Assembly: GCA_041392765.1 (NCBI GenBank)
Contig: JAWKLL010000009.1
Coordinates: 1-64,000 of the forward strand
DNA from: Lewinella sp041392765
GTDB lineage: Bacteria > Bacteroidota > Bacteroidia > Chitinophagales > Saprospiraceae
Length of the DNA: 64,000 bases
Direction of reading: 5' to 3'
The notes under the pieces are model-generated. The model saw nothing but the letters and a program-made list of their open reading frames with translations, was not told the DNA's origin and searched no databases. Shown here in pieces: positions 32,201 through 42,736 of the stretch (its first letter is position 1; every line of letters starts with the position of its first letter). A program made the translations under genes and the position numbers.

Positions 32201-35200
32201 CTGCACCTTGTCAAAAGTAGCACATAGCAGGAGGTGATGTATTCGCAATCAAACTATCTCAGGCTATATGGTGGGCAGGGTGGCCACGCCCGATGGATTT
32301 ATAGGCGGGTCATTCTATGCCTTTACTGGATTCAGCAAAGTCAATAGCTGATATTATTGCAATAATCCTAATAATGTAGGATACACCAAGCGAATACGAT
32401 TGGTAACAACCCCGCGACTGGTACCGGGTACCCCATTTTGCTAACGTTTTCGTGCCTGATGGGCATGCAGTAGTGGGTGTGAGAGGTAGCTACAACAGTA
32501 ATGCCTCAATCCAAGACCAGAATTACTAAAGGATTCCAGTTCCGCTACGCTCCTATTCAAGCTCGCCTAATAAGTGGCTTTCCTTGGCTGCACCGCTGAG
32601 TTACGTGCACCATTCTCCGTGGGTAATCTTGATGCGGCTTGTATCGCCAATGTGAATGTCACCTTGGATGCTGATTGTTCTACTATAGAGGTTCACCCGA
32701 GATGGTGCTGACTGGCACGTATGCTTGCGCAGATGCCGTCAATATCTCTGTGGACGGAGGTTCTGCTACGGCCACTGGCTGTGGAGAAGGAGTACGTGGT
32801 GGAAGTCATGGTTAGTGGTGAACTAGCTTACACTTGCTGGGGTAATATTTTCGCAGAAGATAAGACCGCACCCGTGATTGAAAGCTGCCCAGCTAATATC
32901 AATGCCCACCCAACACTTTACACCGTAGTAGAGTCGTTTTCAGGTGAGCTTGATGCAGATGATCCCTACCTTCAATGAACTTTACTGGTACTCCTTGTGC
33001 GTTGAGTTCAGTTGGAACTAATGTCTTTTTTGAGGTTCAACCTTTCACTGTCACAGAAGCAGGTATTTATACCTTTACATTGGAACTCTGGTTCGGATTT
33101 GTTTTGTGTTTTGTATGATGACACCTTCGACCTACCGATCCTTGCCAAGGGTTTATTAAGAGCAAATGATGATGATATAGTGCGGCCAGAGATTACTCAT
33201 GATTTCACAGTTGCGTTGCCTGCGGGGTCTTACACCCTCGTAACGACAAGTTTCGGAAACGGAACGACTGCGGAGTATGAGATAGATATCACCACGCACG
33301 GATGGGGGCGATGTAGTTTTAAACCAAGACTTCATCTGTACCGATGTAAACCAATTGTTGTTTACTACCCCCAATCTTACCGCGTAAGCCACGCTACAGG
33401 AAACATCATTCCTGCTTTAATCGCTGGCGGTAAGAGGATTCTGGATATTACGGGTCGCCCTGTGGTAAGTGATAACTTTACGAATGTACTGGTTCGCATT
33501 ACAGATCAGTTAATCGAAGGCACTGATTGTACCAATACCATAATCCGCCGTACTTTTACGGTTACGGATAATGCTGATGGACAAGATTGCAGTAACGCTA
33601 ACCCTGCAGTGGTAAACAATGCGGTTACATGTACTCAAGACATCATTATTCGCAAGCCTACAATAGATGATGTGGTATTGCCACCAGCTATCGTGGAATT
33701 GTCTTTGAGGACTACCCTGTATCTGTACCCAACCCCACGCCTAACCAGATTGGCGTAGGTGGATACCCGATGGTTGTTACGGCATTCGGAAGCACTATCG
33801 TTACTTTCCAGGTATGTGGCCGTTAGGCACTACTTTAATAGTGACACAGCCATAAAGGTACAGGAACAACTCTTTTTGACTCTTACTGCAACTTGGCTGC
33901 CGACTATGTGGATGGCCTCGCGTACAGGTGTGCATGGTAGCTACAAGTTCATCCGTACATGGACGATCATGAATTGGTGCGATATAGCTAATCCCTTACT
34001 TTCGTTCAAGTCATTAAAGTAGGAGATGATACAGCACCTACAATTGCGTCTGTTGCTGTGATGAAAACAATGTAATCCGTGTTTCTACCAGCCGTTGGAT
34101 TGTACTGCTAACTATCGTATTCCAGTACCTGTTATTGCAGCTAACCCAACAGTTGCTCAACTGGAAGCACCCACTACTTATTACATTGCCAGTGCTACCG
34201 ATCCTTTCTTCGGTATTTTCTAAATACCATCACTACCGCTCCTCAGCGTATTGAGCGTTTAGATATCGGTACTTATACATTGACATTGTGTGTAGCTGAT
34301 CAGTGTGGAAATGAAACTTGTGAAGATTACACGTTGATTGTAGAAGACAGAGTTTCTCCAACAGCAGCTTGCGATGACCAATTGAATATCACTATCAATA
34401 ACGGTGATGCGGCAAGTGGCGTTGAGGGCGTGGCAGCTATTTCTGCCGAGGACGTAGATGAAGGCTCTAACGACAATTGCGATACAGATGTATTCCTTGA
34501 AATAAGCCGTACGGGTGAGGATGGCTCTTGGGTAGCTGAAGATGCAACAGATCCTTACATTTTACTTCACTTGTGGAGGATGTTGGAACAGTTGTTTATG
34601 TTTATTTGCGTGCTACTGACGATGCTGGTAACCAGAATATCTGCTGGGTTGAAATCGTGCCCGAAGACAAGCGCAACCCTGTCTGCGAAGACCTTCCATC
34701 TGTGGAAGTGCTGTGCAATGAGTTGCCATTGGATTTCTTGGGGATATTGCGGATTATGCAGCCGACCCAGCGGGCATGGAAGCTTGATGTTCCAACGCTG
34801 TCTTCAATGGGTGGCAACGACCCCGTTAGCTATGATAACTGCTGGCCAGTAGAGGTTGAGTACCGCACTGCCAGACTTCAACATCAGCGAATGTGGTTGG
34901 GGTTCAATTGTTCGTGAGTTCCGCGTAGTGGAAACTCGCACAAGAGCAACAGAGCACAACCGAAGAGTTGAGGTCAAGCTGGTGTGATCAGGTAATCACG
35001 ATCATCGAAAACCACGACTTTGTAATTGACTTCCCAGAAGATACGGATGCAGTGTGTGGCGAGCCCAACCCTGCGACGATCCTCTATGACCTCACCCGCG
35101 TGACATCATGACGGTGGAATATAAGCGAGCCAGTAGAATACCCTTTCCGGTAACGACGCACGAAGTTTGCCGCTTACGTATGATGTGATCAACTGGTGTT

Positions 35201-37505
35201 TGTGGGATGGAGAGTACGAAGGATATATGTAGTTCCTCGTATGACGGAAGTAGATGGCCAGTTGGCAGCGGAGTGCCGTAGAAGGTAACGAGCGCCCAGT
35301 AATCCGTTATAGCACAGCAAGTGGTTTGTGCATCGACCGCGACCATACGGATCGTGACGGTGATTCAGACTTGCCGACTGTCGATTCACCGACATTGCCG
35401 AACTATGGCCGTTACATCTACACCCAGTTCTACAAGGTGATCGACAACGATGCCCCTGTGGTGACCGTACCTGCATACGGAGTAGAGAAGTGTGGCAACC
35501 GCGGTGAAGATTTGCCAAATGGTGTATTCACAGACATCTACGGTAGCTGCGACGCATTAGTGACTATTCCATTCACAGTAGTGGACGAGTGCGCTGACAT
35601 CCCATTCGATTTCAACCTTGGCGACATCGAGTTGCTGTCTGCTCGTGTATATGGAGCAGAAGGAAACTGGGTAGTTGATACAGAAGGCGACCGTCAGTTG
35701 AAGCATGTTGACTTGGCTGCATGGGCAGGAACGCCTACATCTGTGACGTTGACACCAACAGGTAACGGAGGTTATACGTTCTCAGGTACGTACGCGATCA
35801 TCCCATCCGCAGCGGGAGATAACTTGTTCTACGCATTGGAAGTAGTATTCCAAGATGGATGTGGCAACGTAACAAGCGAGATCATGGAATTCCAAGTAAT
35901 CGACTGCAAAGGGCCAGCACCTGTATGTATCAACGGCTTGACAGTGACATTGATGCCATTGCTAGCCGACACAGACGCTGACGGCGACGGAGACGATGAC
36001 AACTGTGCGATGGCTATCTGGGCATCTGACTTCGAAGGTTCACCGATTTCTGACTGTACAGGTCAGGGACCAGATGAGTTCTTGGGTAACCCACGCGTTA
36101 CGAAGTATGCGATCTACCGTGCCGAGGATGTAGAAGCGGTAGGCGTAGAAAACTTCGTACCGGACGCAGATGACACAGGCTTGGTATTGACTGATGACGA
36201 TGAGCCTACAACGGTTGTTTACGTTTACGCCTTCGACGAAGAAGGAAACTACGACTACTGTGAAACGTACGTATTGGTACAGCAGCATCCTAACTGTGGT
36301 AGCACTACAGGTGTTTTGGGTGGTGTGATCATGACGGAGGAAGCAGAAGCAGTAGAAGGTGTACAGGTGAGTGTAAACGGTGCGATGGCACAGATGGTGA
36401 CCACCGAGAACGGCGCGTTCAGCTTTGAACTGGCGTTGGGCGGTGACTACTCATTGACACCATACTTGAATGCTCAGCCATTGAATGGCGTGACAACCTT
36501 CGACTTGGTATTGATGAGCAAGCACATCTTGAATGTGCAGCCATTGAACAGCCCATACAAGTTGATTGCAGCGGACGTAAATCGCTCAGGAACGATCACG
36601 ACACTGGACATGATCCAGTTGCGTAAGTTGATCTTGAACATCGATACAGAGTTTGCGAACAACACAAGCTGGAGATTTATCCCTACAGCTTATGCGTTCC
36701 CAATGCCAGCGAACCCATGGTCAGAGGAGTTCCTAAGTTGATCAGTGTGAATGACTTGGCAGGCGACGTAATGGATGCAGACTTCCGTAGGTGTGAAGAT
36801 GGTGACGTGAACGGCAGCGCACGGCAAACACTGAGCGGTGACGACCGTACCTTGAACGGCCAGTTCAACTTCAACGTAGCGAACGAAAGCCTGAAAGCAG
36901 GAAACGTTTACGTCATCCTTCACAGGAACAGAGATGGCATCTGTAGAAGGCTTCCAAGGCACTTTGGTACTGAATGGTGCAGTTGGTTGACATCCGAAGT
37001 ACGGTGTAGCCACGGCAGAACTTCGGTACTCGCTTCGCTGGTGAAGGCATGATTACTACTTCATGGAATGGCAGCCACTGCTGAGGACGTACTGTTTAGC
37101 TTGGTCATCCGTGCTACGGAGGACAAGGAGTTGAGCAAGTAGTGAAAGTGGGCAGCCGCTATACGACTGCGGAAGCTTATGGCAATGGCAACACCATGAA
37201 CGTAGGTATCAACTTCTCTACGGAGGAAGTAGTAGCTGCTGGTTTCAGGTTTACCAGAACACTCCCAACCCATTCAAAGCTGAAACTTTTTGATTCTTCA
37301 CCTACCAGTTGACGCGGAAGCAACCGTGACGACAATCACGGACGTTAGCGGTCGTGTACTGACAGTATTGCGTGGCGACTACGCTGCGGGTTACAACACC
37401 ATCAACGTGACCAAGGACATGATCCAGGGAGCAACAGGTGTGTTGAGCTACACCGTGACAGCGGGTGAATACACGGCTACCAAGACCATGGTGGTAGTGA
37501 AGTAA
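29209..37505 (+). CDS. Giant secreted multidomain surface protein 2 with T9SS sorting domain (many frameshifts)
   Basis: A hydrophobic signal (V-F-V-L-L-L-F-I-S-T-T-S-L-I-G-Q) leads into a CUB-like domain (29.25-29.63 kb, G-W-D-G-L-M-I-H-D-G) and an FN3 domain (S-A-D-V-S-W-T-A-P). A MAM/choice-of-anchor domain (about 29.96-30.4 kb), a second FN3-like domain and a GEVED domain (V-W-I-D-F-N-D-D-F-D-F-D-D) follow. HYR-like modules paralogous to protein 1 (I-R-K-P-T-I-D-D-V-V-L-P-P), a dockerin-like region (36.55-36.83 kb) and a type A T9SS sorting domain ending T-K-T-M-V-V-V-K complete it, about 2,760 residues. The GTG start is tentative because the 5' end is shifted. The longest intact stretch is 35254-36741. 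Likely cell-surface adhesin exported by T9SS. Confidence 0.75.
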
Positions 37506-37559
37506 GATGAGAACAAGTAATCGGGCAGCCTACGGGTTGTCCGATCGCTAAGCAAGATA

Positions 37560-37604
37560 ACGGGCATCGCTTCCTAAGCTGGAGGCGGTGCCTGTTTGCT
37601 TTTA
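37560..37604 (+). terminator. Terminator after surface protein 2
   Basis: ACGGGCATCGC and GCGGTGCCTGT pair over 11 bases with two G-U pairs, followed by a T-rich tail. A second hairpin (CGGGCAGCC with GGTTGTCCG) lies just upstream at about 37522-37543. Confidence 0.6.
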
Positions 37605-37710
37605 TACAGGATTTAGGGGGGAGAGTTGGAAGACAGGATTTACAGGATTTGGGTTATTTAATAGCTTCCAACCTTTCTCACATTTTTTTGACAGGATTGA
37701 CTGGATTTGA

Positions 37711-37954
37711 TTTTCAGGATTTTGGTTGTTAAACCACATCAAACAATACCAAACCACATCAAACCACATCAAACCTTCACACACCCTCCCGATAGCTATC
37801 GGGATCGCACATATACCCTTTATTACATTTCCAACATTTCACACCTTGTCTGAAGCAGGATTTTCAGGATGGTAGAATTTTCAGGATTTTGGTTATCCAA
37901 CCACATCAAACAATATCAAACAACATCAAACCACATCAAACCTTCACACACCCT
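37711..37954. repeat. Duplicated 77-base block with internal 10-mer repeats
   Basis: 37711-37787 and 37878-37954 are copies of each other with about five mismatches. Both are built mostly from the 10-mer AAACCACATC repeated three or four times and end CCTTCACACACCCT. Short frames over it are low-complexity (Asn-Pro, Val-Asn-Pro) and not convincing proteins. Between the copies lies a perfect palindrome CCCGATAGCTATCGGG near 37788. No coding capacity is seen. Confidence 0.75.
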
Positions 37955-38029
37955 AACCTTTTCCCTCATATACACATTTTTAACCTTTAACACATTTACC
38001 ACATATACACCTTTAGCACCTTTAGCACA

Positions 38030-38220
38030 TCAGGAGTGCGCGCGCCGGAGGCGCAAGCACGGGGGCAGGATGCCGCAAGGACAAGGGGCAGGCGTTTCCC
38101 TGACGTGAGGAAGGGAACAGATGACCCGGCGCCTAGCGGGCGCAGGCAGGTCGTAGGGAAGGAAATAGTAGGCAACAAGCGCGACCGTGGGGATGTGCCC
38201 GCGCAGGGGTGGACACTAAG
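38030..38220. repeat. GC-rich structured block in the 37.5-38.4 kb intergenic region
   Basis: About 190 bases of much higher GC than the AT-rich flanks. They contain several short inverted repeats (GGCGCC-TAGC-GGGCGC; GTTTCCCT with AGGGAAC). It is bracketed by AT-rich repeat sequence and by CCGATAGCTATC palindromes at about 37788 and 38231. Frames across it are Arg-rich and lack family signals. It may be a dispersed element or a structured RNA. Confidence 0.45.
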
Positions 38221-38380
38221 GATCTTTGTCCCGATAGCTATCAGGATTTGATGTAAGATTTTTGATGTAGGATTTTTTGATGCACCTCAACAGCTATCTG
38301 AATTTAATTCAAATAACGATGTAGATATTTGGCTACACGGTATAGATAGGCCAAAAATAAATATCAATTTTCCTTGCTAA

Positions 38381-38728
38381 TTAAAGGTGTAAAGCAGACT
38401 TTCTAGACAGTAAAACCTCCTCTGTTTCTTTGCGGTCAGGATCTGGAACACAGCAATCTACTGGGCAAACAGCTGCGCATTGGGGTTCTTCGTGGAAACC
38501 TACACATTCCGTGCATTTATCAGGAACTATGTAGTAAAACTCATCAGAGATAGGCTCTAACCGTTGCTTTGCATTGACTGATTTGCCATTTTCTAGTTGA
38601 TAAGTACCTGTAATAGATGTACCATCTTCGATGGCCCAGTCCATGCCTCCCTCGTAAATTGCATTATTGGGGCATTCTGGCTCGCATGCTCCGCAGTTAA
38701 TGCATTCGTCTGTTATCATTATCGCCAT
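38381..38728 (-). CDS. 2[4Fe-4S] ferredoxin
   Basis: A 115-residue ferredoxin of the Chromatium/YfhL type. The first cluster motif is C-I-N-C-G-A-C-E-P-E-C-P near residue 9. The second has an insertion, C-T-E-C-V-G-F-H-E-E-P-Q-C-A-A-V-C-P-V-D-C-C, as in Allochromatium-type ferredoxins. It is a cytoplasmic electron carrier. It appears monocistronic; 38729-38991 upstream is AT-rich without visible features. Confidence 0.92.
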   Translation of the reverse strand: MAIMITDECINCGACEPECPNNAIYEGGMDWAIEDGTSITGTYQLENGKSVNAKQRLEPISDEFYYIVPDKCTECVGFHEEPQCAAVCPVDCCVPDPDRKETEEVLLSRKSALHL

Positions 38729-38991
38729 GGCGAAAGAAGAATTTAGTTAAAAAAACAAGAAAGCGCAGAATAACGCATAAAAATTAATTTCAATTTGCTT
38801 GGTCTCTACTGCGTGGTCGGTATTTGCATGATAAGCCAAGCAGTTCATTTTAAGCATGTTTACTATGCAAATGCCTTGAAAGAAATTGTGAAGTAATTTT
38901 TTGCGTCATACATATTTGATTTCAGCTGCAAAATTAATGTTTGTTCATCAAACGGCAAAGTGCTATCTTGCCGGGGGTAAGTTGAATATAT

Positions 38992-40158
38992 ATGCCTTTT
39001 TTATCTTTTTTACTGATTTTATTATCTGGAGCAGGTTTCTTGCTCGGTTTTGCCTATTTATTAAGGCAGAAGTTGGCGGCATTATCGAAGGGATTAATGC
39101 TGTCTGGTGTATTAGTTGCCTTACTGCTGGCAGGGCTTTGGTTAGTTGAAGTGGCGGGATGGGAACGAAAGGGGATTTATAAACAGTTGATGTATGGTCT
39201 GGAAAATGAGCCCTTGCAGCACTATATTCGCAATCAAGGGGACATACAGGAGACCGTTTTGATTATGATGAGCCAGTCGGCGACTGCCCTGCGCCAGATG
39301 AAAGACCGAATGCCGGAGGATAGTGCGAGAATAGCTGTGCAGTTGTCGAGGATGGCAAATTACGTAACGAATCATCAGCAATTTTCTATTTGGAAGAATA
39401 AAAGAAACTGGGAGCAGCAACTTTTTTTCTTAGCTCATGCTTCTATCGTTATCGGGCATTATCAATCAGCGACAGGGGATGAGGCTTACAATGAGCAGTG
39501 GACAAGTGCTGCGAACTTTTTGCTGAGCGGCATATCGAGGTCGCAATATAAACATTTGGCTTCTCGGCCTGCTGATGAAGCCTTGCGGCCTGCCGATAAT
39601 GCAGCGGCACTTTATGCCTTAAAGATATTTGATGATTATCATGGCACACCAAATTTGGCTGTTGCAGGGGAAGATTGGAGTGAGTATATCAAACGTGAAT
39701 TAGCGTATGAAGATACGCAATTACCTTGTGCGGGATTTACGGCGACTAATCGTTGTCGATTGCCGTCGGTAGGTACCTCTTTAGCCATGTTGACGGCATA
39801 TTCGGCATCTGCTGAACTACCTATCGCTCGTGATTTTTGGCGGGAATTTCGCTATTATCACAAGGAGACTTTTGTGAATGTGACAGGATGGATAAACCCG
39901 ACTAGTAAGAACCGTGATTTGCCGGAATTTTGCGATTTCAGTGTAGAACCCTTGGTTTGTGGCCGTTATCAAGATGAATTTGCGCTGCAAGCGGCCGCAG
40001 TGGGGGGGAATTGGTTGACTTATTACCAACTTAATAATATGATGCTTTTACATGATTTGTTCCACCCCGTGAATCAAACCTGGGAGCGAGCACCTCAAGA
40101 ACAAGTATATTCTATGTTGGAATTGGCTACTCGATTAGCGGCACTTTCTGTGCCCTGA
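38992..40158 (+). CDS. Conserved-looking membrane-anchored protein, unknown
   Basis: A 388-residue protein with two N-terminal membrane helices (about residues 3-23 and 35-53) and a large extracytoplasmic or cytoplasmic domain. The soluble part is helical with many aromatic residues and a few Cys (L-P-C-A-G-F-T-A-T-N-R-C-R; E-F-C-D-F-S-V-E-P-L-V-C-G-R). The alternation of helices with W-x-x-Y and Y-Y-x-L-N-N-M-M-L-L-H-D could fit an alpha/alpha barrel, but I cannot name a family with confidence. No frameshift. Neighbours give no functional hint. Confidence 0.6.
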   Translation: MPFLSFLLILLSGAGFLLGFAYLLRQKLAALSKGLMLSGVLVALLLAGLWLVEVAGWERKGIYKQLMYGLENEPLQHYIRNQGDIQETVLIMMSQSATALRQMKDRMPEDSARIAVQLSRMANYVTNHQQFSIWKNKRNWEQQLFFLAHASIVIGHYQSATGDEAYNEQWTSAANFLLSGISRSQYKHLASRPADEALRPADNAAALYALKIFDDYHGTPNLAVAGEDWSEYIKRELAYEDTQLPCAGFTATNRCRLPSVGTSLAMLTAYSASAELPIARDFWREFRYYHKETFVNVTGWINPTSKNRDLPEFCDFSVEPLVCGRYQDEFALQAAAVGGNWLTYYQLNNMMLLHDLFHPVNQTWERAPQEQVYSMLELATRLAALSVP

Positions 40159-40267
40159 ATTACGAAACCAAAAGAGGTAAAAATAGTATAATTAGTAAGG
40201 GAATTTTTTACAACTTATTGTTGTTGTAATCGTTATACCATTAGTACTTAGTAATTCAAAATCCCAA

Positions 40268-40486
40268 ATGATAAAACTTGAAATTCCCCGCAAAGATGAA
40301 CTCCACCTCTCATTAGTGGACAAATTGACTGAACTGGCATTGGCACACCAAGTTCGCATCAACAAAAGCCTGAAAGAAGCCGTACTTTCCGACGGAGATA
40401 CGGTCATGTCGGGTACATCAGCTATTCAACATTATTTAGAAGAACTGAAGCAGGAACTCCATTCTTGGTGGTACTGTGCGTGCTAG
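40268..40486 (+). CDS. Small hypothetical protein
   Basis: A 72-residue frame starting M-I-K-L-E-I-P and ending H-S-W-W-Y-C-A-C. It looks like a compact alpha/beta protein with a helical C-terminal half (A-I-Q-H-Y-L-E-E-L-K-Q-E-L). The terminal Cys pair is notable. It is convergent with the MoeB-like gene and overlaps its stop by four bases. Function unknown. Confidence 0.5.
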   Translation: MIKLEIPRKDELHLSLVDKLTELALAHQVRINKSLKEAVLSDGDTVMSGTSAIQHYLEELKQELHSWWYCAC

Positions 40487-41601
40487 CTATTGGCTTCTAA
40501 AAACGAGGGGGGAATTTGTTGTATTCCTCCTTCCAAGTTGAATACTTGTTGTAATCCCATGCTCATCAACAATTGTGTGGCTTGGTGGCTTCTTCGCCCT
40601 GTTTGGCAGTATATAATGGTTGGCAAGTTGTTGTCAACCATTTGTATATTGTAATCAGCGATTTGGTCGAGTGGTATATGTGTGCCTCCAATGTGCTGCC
40701 TTTGGCGCTCTTCTTTGGTTCTTACGTCTAAAAGTTGAAAGCTTTTGTTTTCATTTTCCCATCGTAATAGTGTTTGCCAAGAAATAGAAGGCACTCCTTC
40801 GCGGGCAGGCATACCACAGAACGATTCATAATCTATCAAGGCTGTTATCATGTTGTCGGGGCGAGCGGTGAACGACATATTATACCAATTCAATGTACTA
40901 GCATCAAAGATGGCTAATTTTCCATGACCGACGTTCCCCACACCTGTTATCAATTTTATTACTTCATTGGCCTGTAGTGCTCCCACAATGCCGGGTAATA
41001 CACCTAAAACACCCGCTTCTTCGCAATTGGGGATCTGCCCGGCAGCCGGTGGGGTAGGGAAGAGGTCGCGGTAATTAGGCCCTCGGTTACCTTCTGCAAG
41101 TAGGGCATTGAAAACGCTTACTTGGCCTTCAAAGCGAAAAATCGCACCATAAACATAGGGCTTACCTGAAAGTACACACGCATCATTTACTAAATAGCGA
41201 GTAGGGAAGTTATCGCTACCATCGGCAACAATATCATATTCGGCCATCAATTCAAGGGCGTTGTGGCGCGTAATGAAAACGGGGTGTATCCGAATGTCGA
41301 TAAAAGGATTCAGTGATAGCAAGCGGTGGCGGGCAGCTTCGACCTTTAGCATTCCAATCTGGGTGGTATCGAATAAGACTTGGCGTTGTAGGTTACTGCT
41401 ACTGACGCGATCACCATCAACGATGCCAATGGTACCTACACCAGCAGCCGCCAAATATAGCAATAAGGGTGCACCAAGCCCACCTGCGCCGATGACCAAT
41501 ACTTTAGATTGCTTGAGGCGCAACTGTCCTTTTATTCCAATTTCCGCAAGGGAAAGATGGCGGGCGTAACGCGCTTTTTCTTCAATTGATAGCTCCGACA
41601 T
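40483..41601 (-). CDS. moeB: MoeB/ThiF-type E1-like adenylyltransferase fused to rhodanese
   Basis: 372 residues. The N-terminal E1-like domain has V-I-G-A-G-G-L-G-A-P-L-L-L-Y-L-A-A-A-G-V-G and the ATP-site residues N-L-Q-R-Q, with D-G-S-D-N-F-P-T-R. Such enzymes adenylate the C-terminus of MoaD/ThiS-like sulfur carriers for molybdopterin or thiamine synthesis. A C-terminal rhodanese domain (Y-C-Q-T-G-R-R-S, catalytic Cys) would supply sulfur. The usual first zinc pair C-x-x-C is replaced (N-Y-R-D-L-F-P where C-Y-R-C-L-F-P is usual). It is last in a three-gene minus-strand operon, 11 bases after the kinase-like gene. Whether it serves MoaD, ThiS or another carrier cannot be told. Confidence 0.85.
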   Translation of the reverse strand: MSELSIEEKARYARHLSLAEIGIKGQLRLKQSKVLVIGAGGLGAPLLLYLAAAGVGTIGIVDGDRVSSSNLQRQVLFDTTQIGMLKVEAARHRLLSLNPFIDIRIHPVFITRHNALELMAEYDIVADGSDNFPTRYLVNDACVLSGKPYVYGAIFRFEGQVSVFNALLAEGNRGPNYRDLFPTPPAAGQIPNCEEAGVLGVLPGIVGALQANEVIKLITGVGNVGHGKLAIFDASTLNWYNMSFTARPDNMITALIDYESFCGMPAREGVPSISWQTLLRWENENKSFQLLDVRTKEERQRQHIGGTHIPLDQIADYNIQMVDNNLPTIIYCQTGRRSHQATQLLMSMGLQQVFNLEGGIQQIPPSFLEANS

Positions 41602-41612
41602 CTACTGCTTTT

Positions 41613-42713
41613 TTATTCATTTTCTTCTTGATCGAAAACGATGGTGCTTTGCTTGAAATCTTTCTGTAGGATGAGTTTGAGGTTTTCTAAAACAATGCTG
41701 CCCATACTATCGCACTGCTGAAAAACTTTTGTTTTATGGTGATGACCGAGTTCTTCTCGTAGTTGTTCCACTTTTTGAGGGGAGGAGATTTGGTCTTTTT
41801 TCATCACATCAAAAAGATACTTTACCCGAACCAATCCGGCACGAACCCTATTGGCGATTAAGCTGTGTTCCTCTATTTGATATTGCTTCATCGTGGCCAC
41901 TGTCATGTGTTGCTGGCCGAGGAAGATGATGGGGTTGTTTTCCTTAAAGTATTTGGGTTGGTAAAAACTGCTGCGTCCTTCATAGGATTGCTGGTCGAAG
42001 TCAATGGCGCGCATTCTATACTGCGAGCCTTCAATGTCGGGGGTAATGTCCACAACATAGTTGTAGGCACGCATATCGCCCAGTAAGCGAACAAAACAAC
42101 GTTCGTTAAACTTGACGAACTCCTTGGCAATACGGATTTTGTTGAAAGTACTCTCATCCAAATACTTGCGAATGAAATCATCACCAGGTATGCCTGCTAT
42201 GTGTTCCTCTATCAAAGTGTCCTTGTAGTAAAGGTAGGTAAACGTATTAGGGGAGAGGAGTTCTTCTAGTTCTAACCCGTATATACGAGAGGCATCCGCT
42301 TTTTTAACATAAAAGTGGTCATAGTTGTCATTGAGTCGGTTGATGATGCGTATCCTGAAAGGCTTAGTATTGCCAAAGCTACAATAGTCGATGCGGGAAA
42401 CGGACAAGTGCCGCTGCACTTCCTGATCGCCATCTATTTTTAGCAATGCGTAGATATTGGTCAATGCTTTGTTGAGTACCTCCCTATCATATTCATTGTA
42501 AATGACTTCCTCCCAAAAAGTCGGTTGTCCTGCGTGGTCGTAAAGGGGAATACTGTGTTCGTACCGAACTAAATCATCGTACTGCACTGGCAATTCCACC
42601 CGTCGTCTATATCTATGCATATACGCCTCAAGTGTTTTGCTGACAGGTATGATTAGTTTTTTTCTGGAGGGGACGTTGATAGCCATGAATTTACACATTA
42701 ATGATAGTGCCAA
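41613..42713 (-). CDS. Kinase-fold-like conserved hypothetical protein
   Basis: 366 residues, no membrane segment or signal. The central part contains R-L-L-G-D-M-R-A-Y-N-Y-V-V-D followed after about 18 residues by M-R-A-I-D-F-D-Q. This spacing looks like the catalytic loop (G-D-x-x-x-x-N) and metal-binding Asp (D-F-D) of kinase-like folds such as aminoglycoside phosphotransferases or HipA relatives. An upstream Lys (Y-V-K-K-A-D) could be the ATP-binding lysine. This assignment is inference from motif pattern only. A later Met (codon 10) may be the true start. It sits 23 bases after the Pycsar-effector-like gene and 11 bases before moeB. Confidence 0.55.
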   Translation of the reverse strand: MALSLMCKFMAINVPSRKKLIIPVSKTLEAYMHRYRRRVELPVQYDDLVRYEHSIPLYDHAGQPTFWEEVIYNEYDREVLNKALTNIYALLKIDGDQEVQRHLSVSRIDYCSFGNTKPFRIRIINRLNDNYDHFYVKKADASRIYGLELEELLSPNTFTYLYYKDTLIEEHIAGIPGDDFIRKYLDESTFNKIRIAKEFVKFNERCFVRLLGDMRAYNYVVDITPDIEGSQYRMRAIDFDQQSYEGRSSFYQPKYFKENNPIIFLGQQHMTVATMKQYQIEEHSLIANRVRAGLVRVKYLFDVMKKDQISSPQKVEQLREELGHHHKTKVFQQCDSMGSIVLENLKLILQKDFKQSTIVFDQEENE

Positions 42714-42736
42714 ATATAAGTTACGCAGGAACTATT

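Noticed and set aside
23722..37505. Programmed frameshifting in the surface-protein genes
   Set aside because: Too many breaks in both directions without slippery sites plus structures; sequencing error or decay is simpler.
37711..37954. CRISPR-like array
   Set aside because: The repeats are 10-mers without unique spacers of regular length and no cas gene is near.
38030..38220. Group II intron or retron RNA
   Set aside because: No reverse transcriptase frame nearby and I cannot place a domain V or msr/msd structure; kept only as an unexplained GC-rich block.
37602..38251. Short frames rich in Asn-Pro or Arg in the repeat region
   Set aside because: Low complexity, overlapping on both strands, no family signals; they follow the repeat composition.
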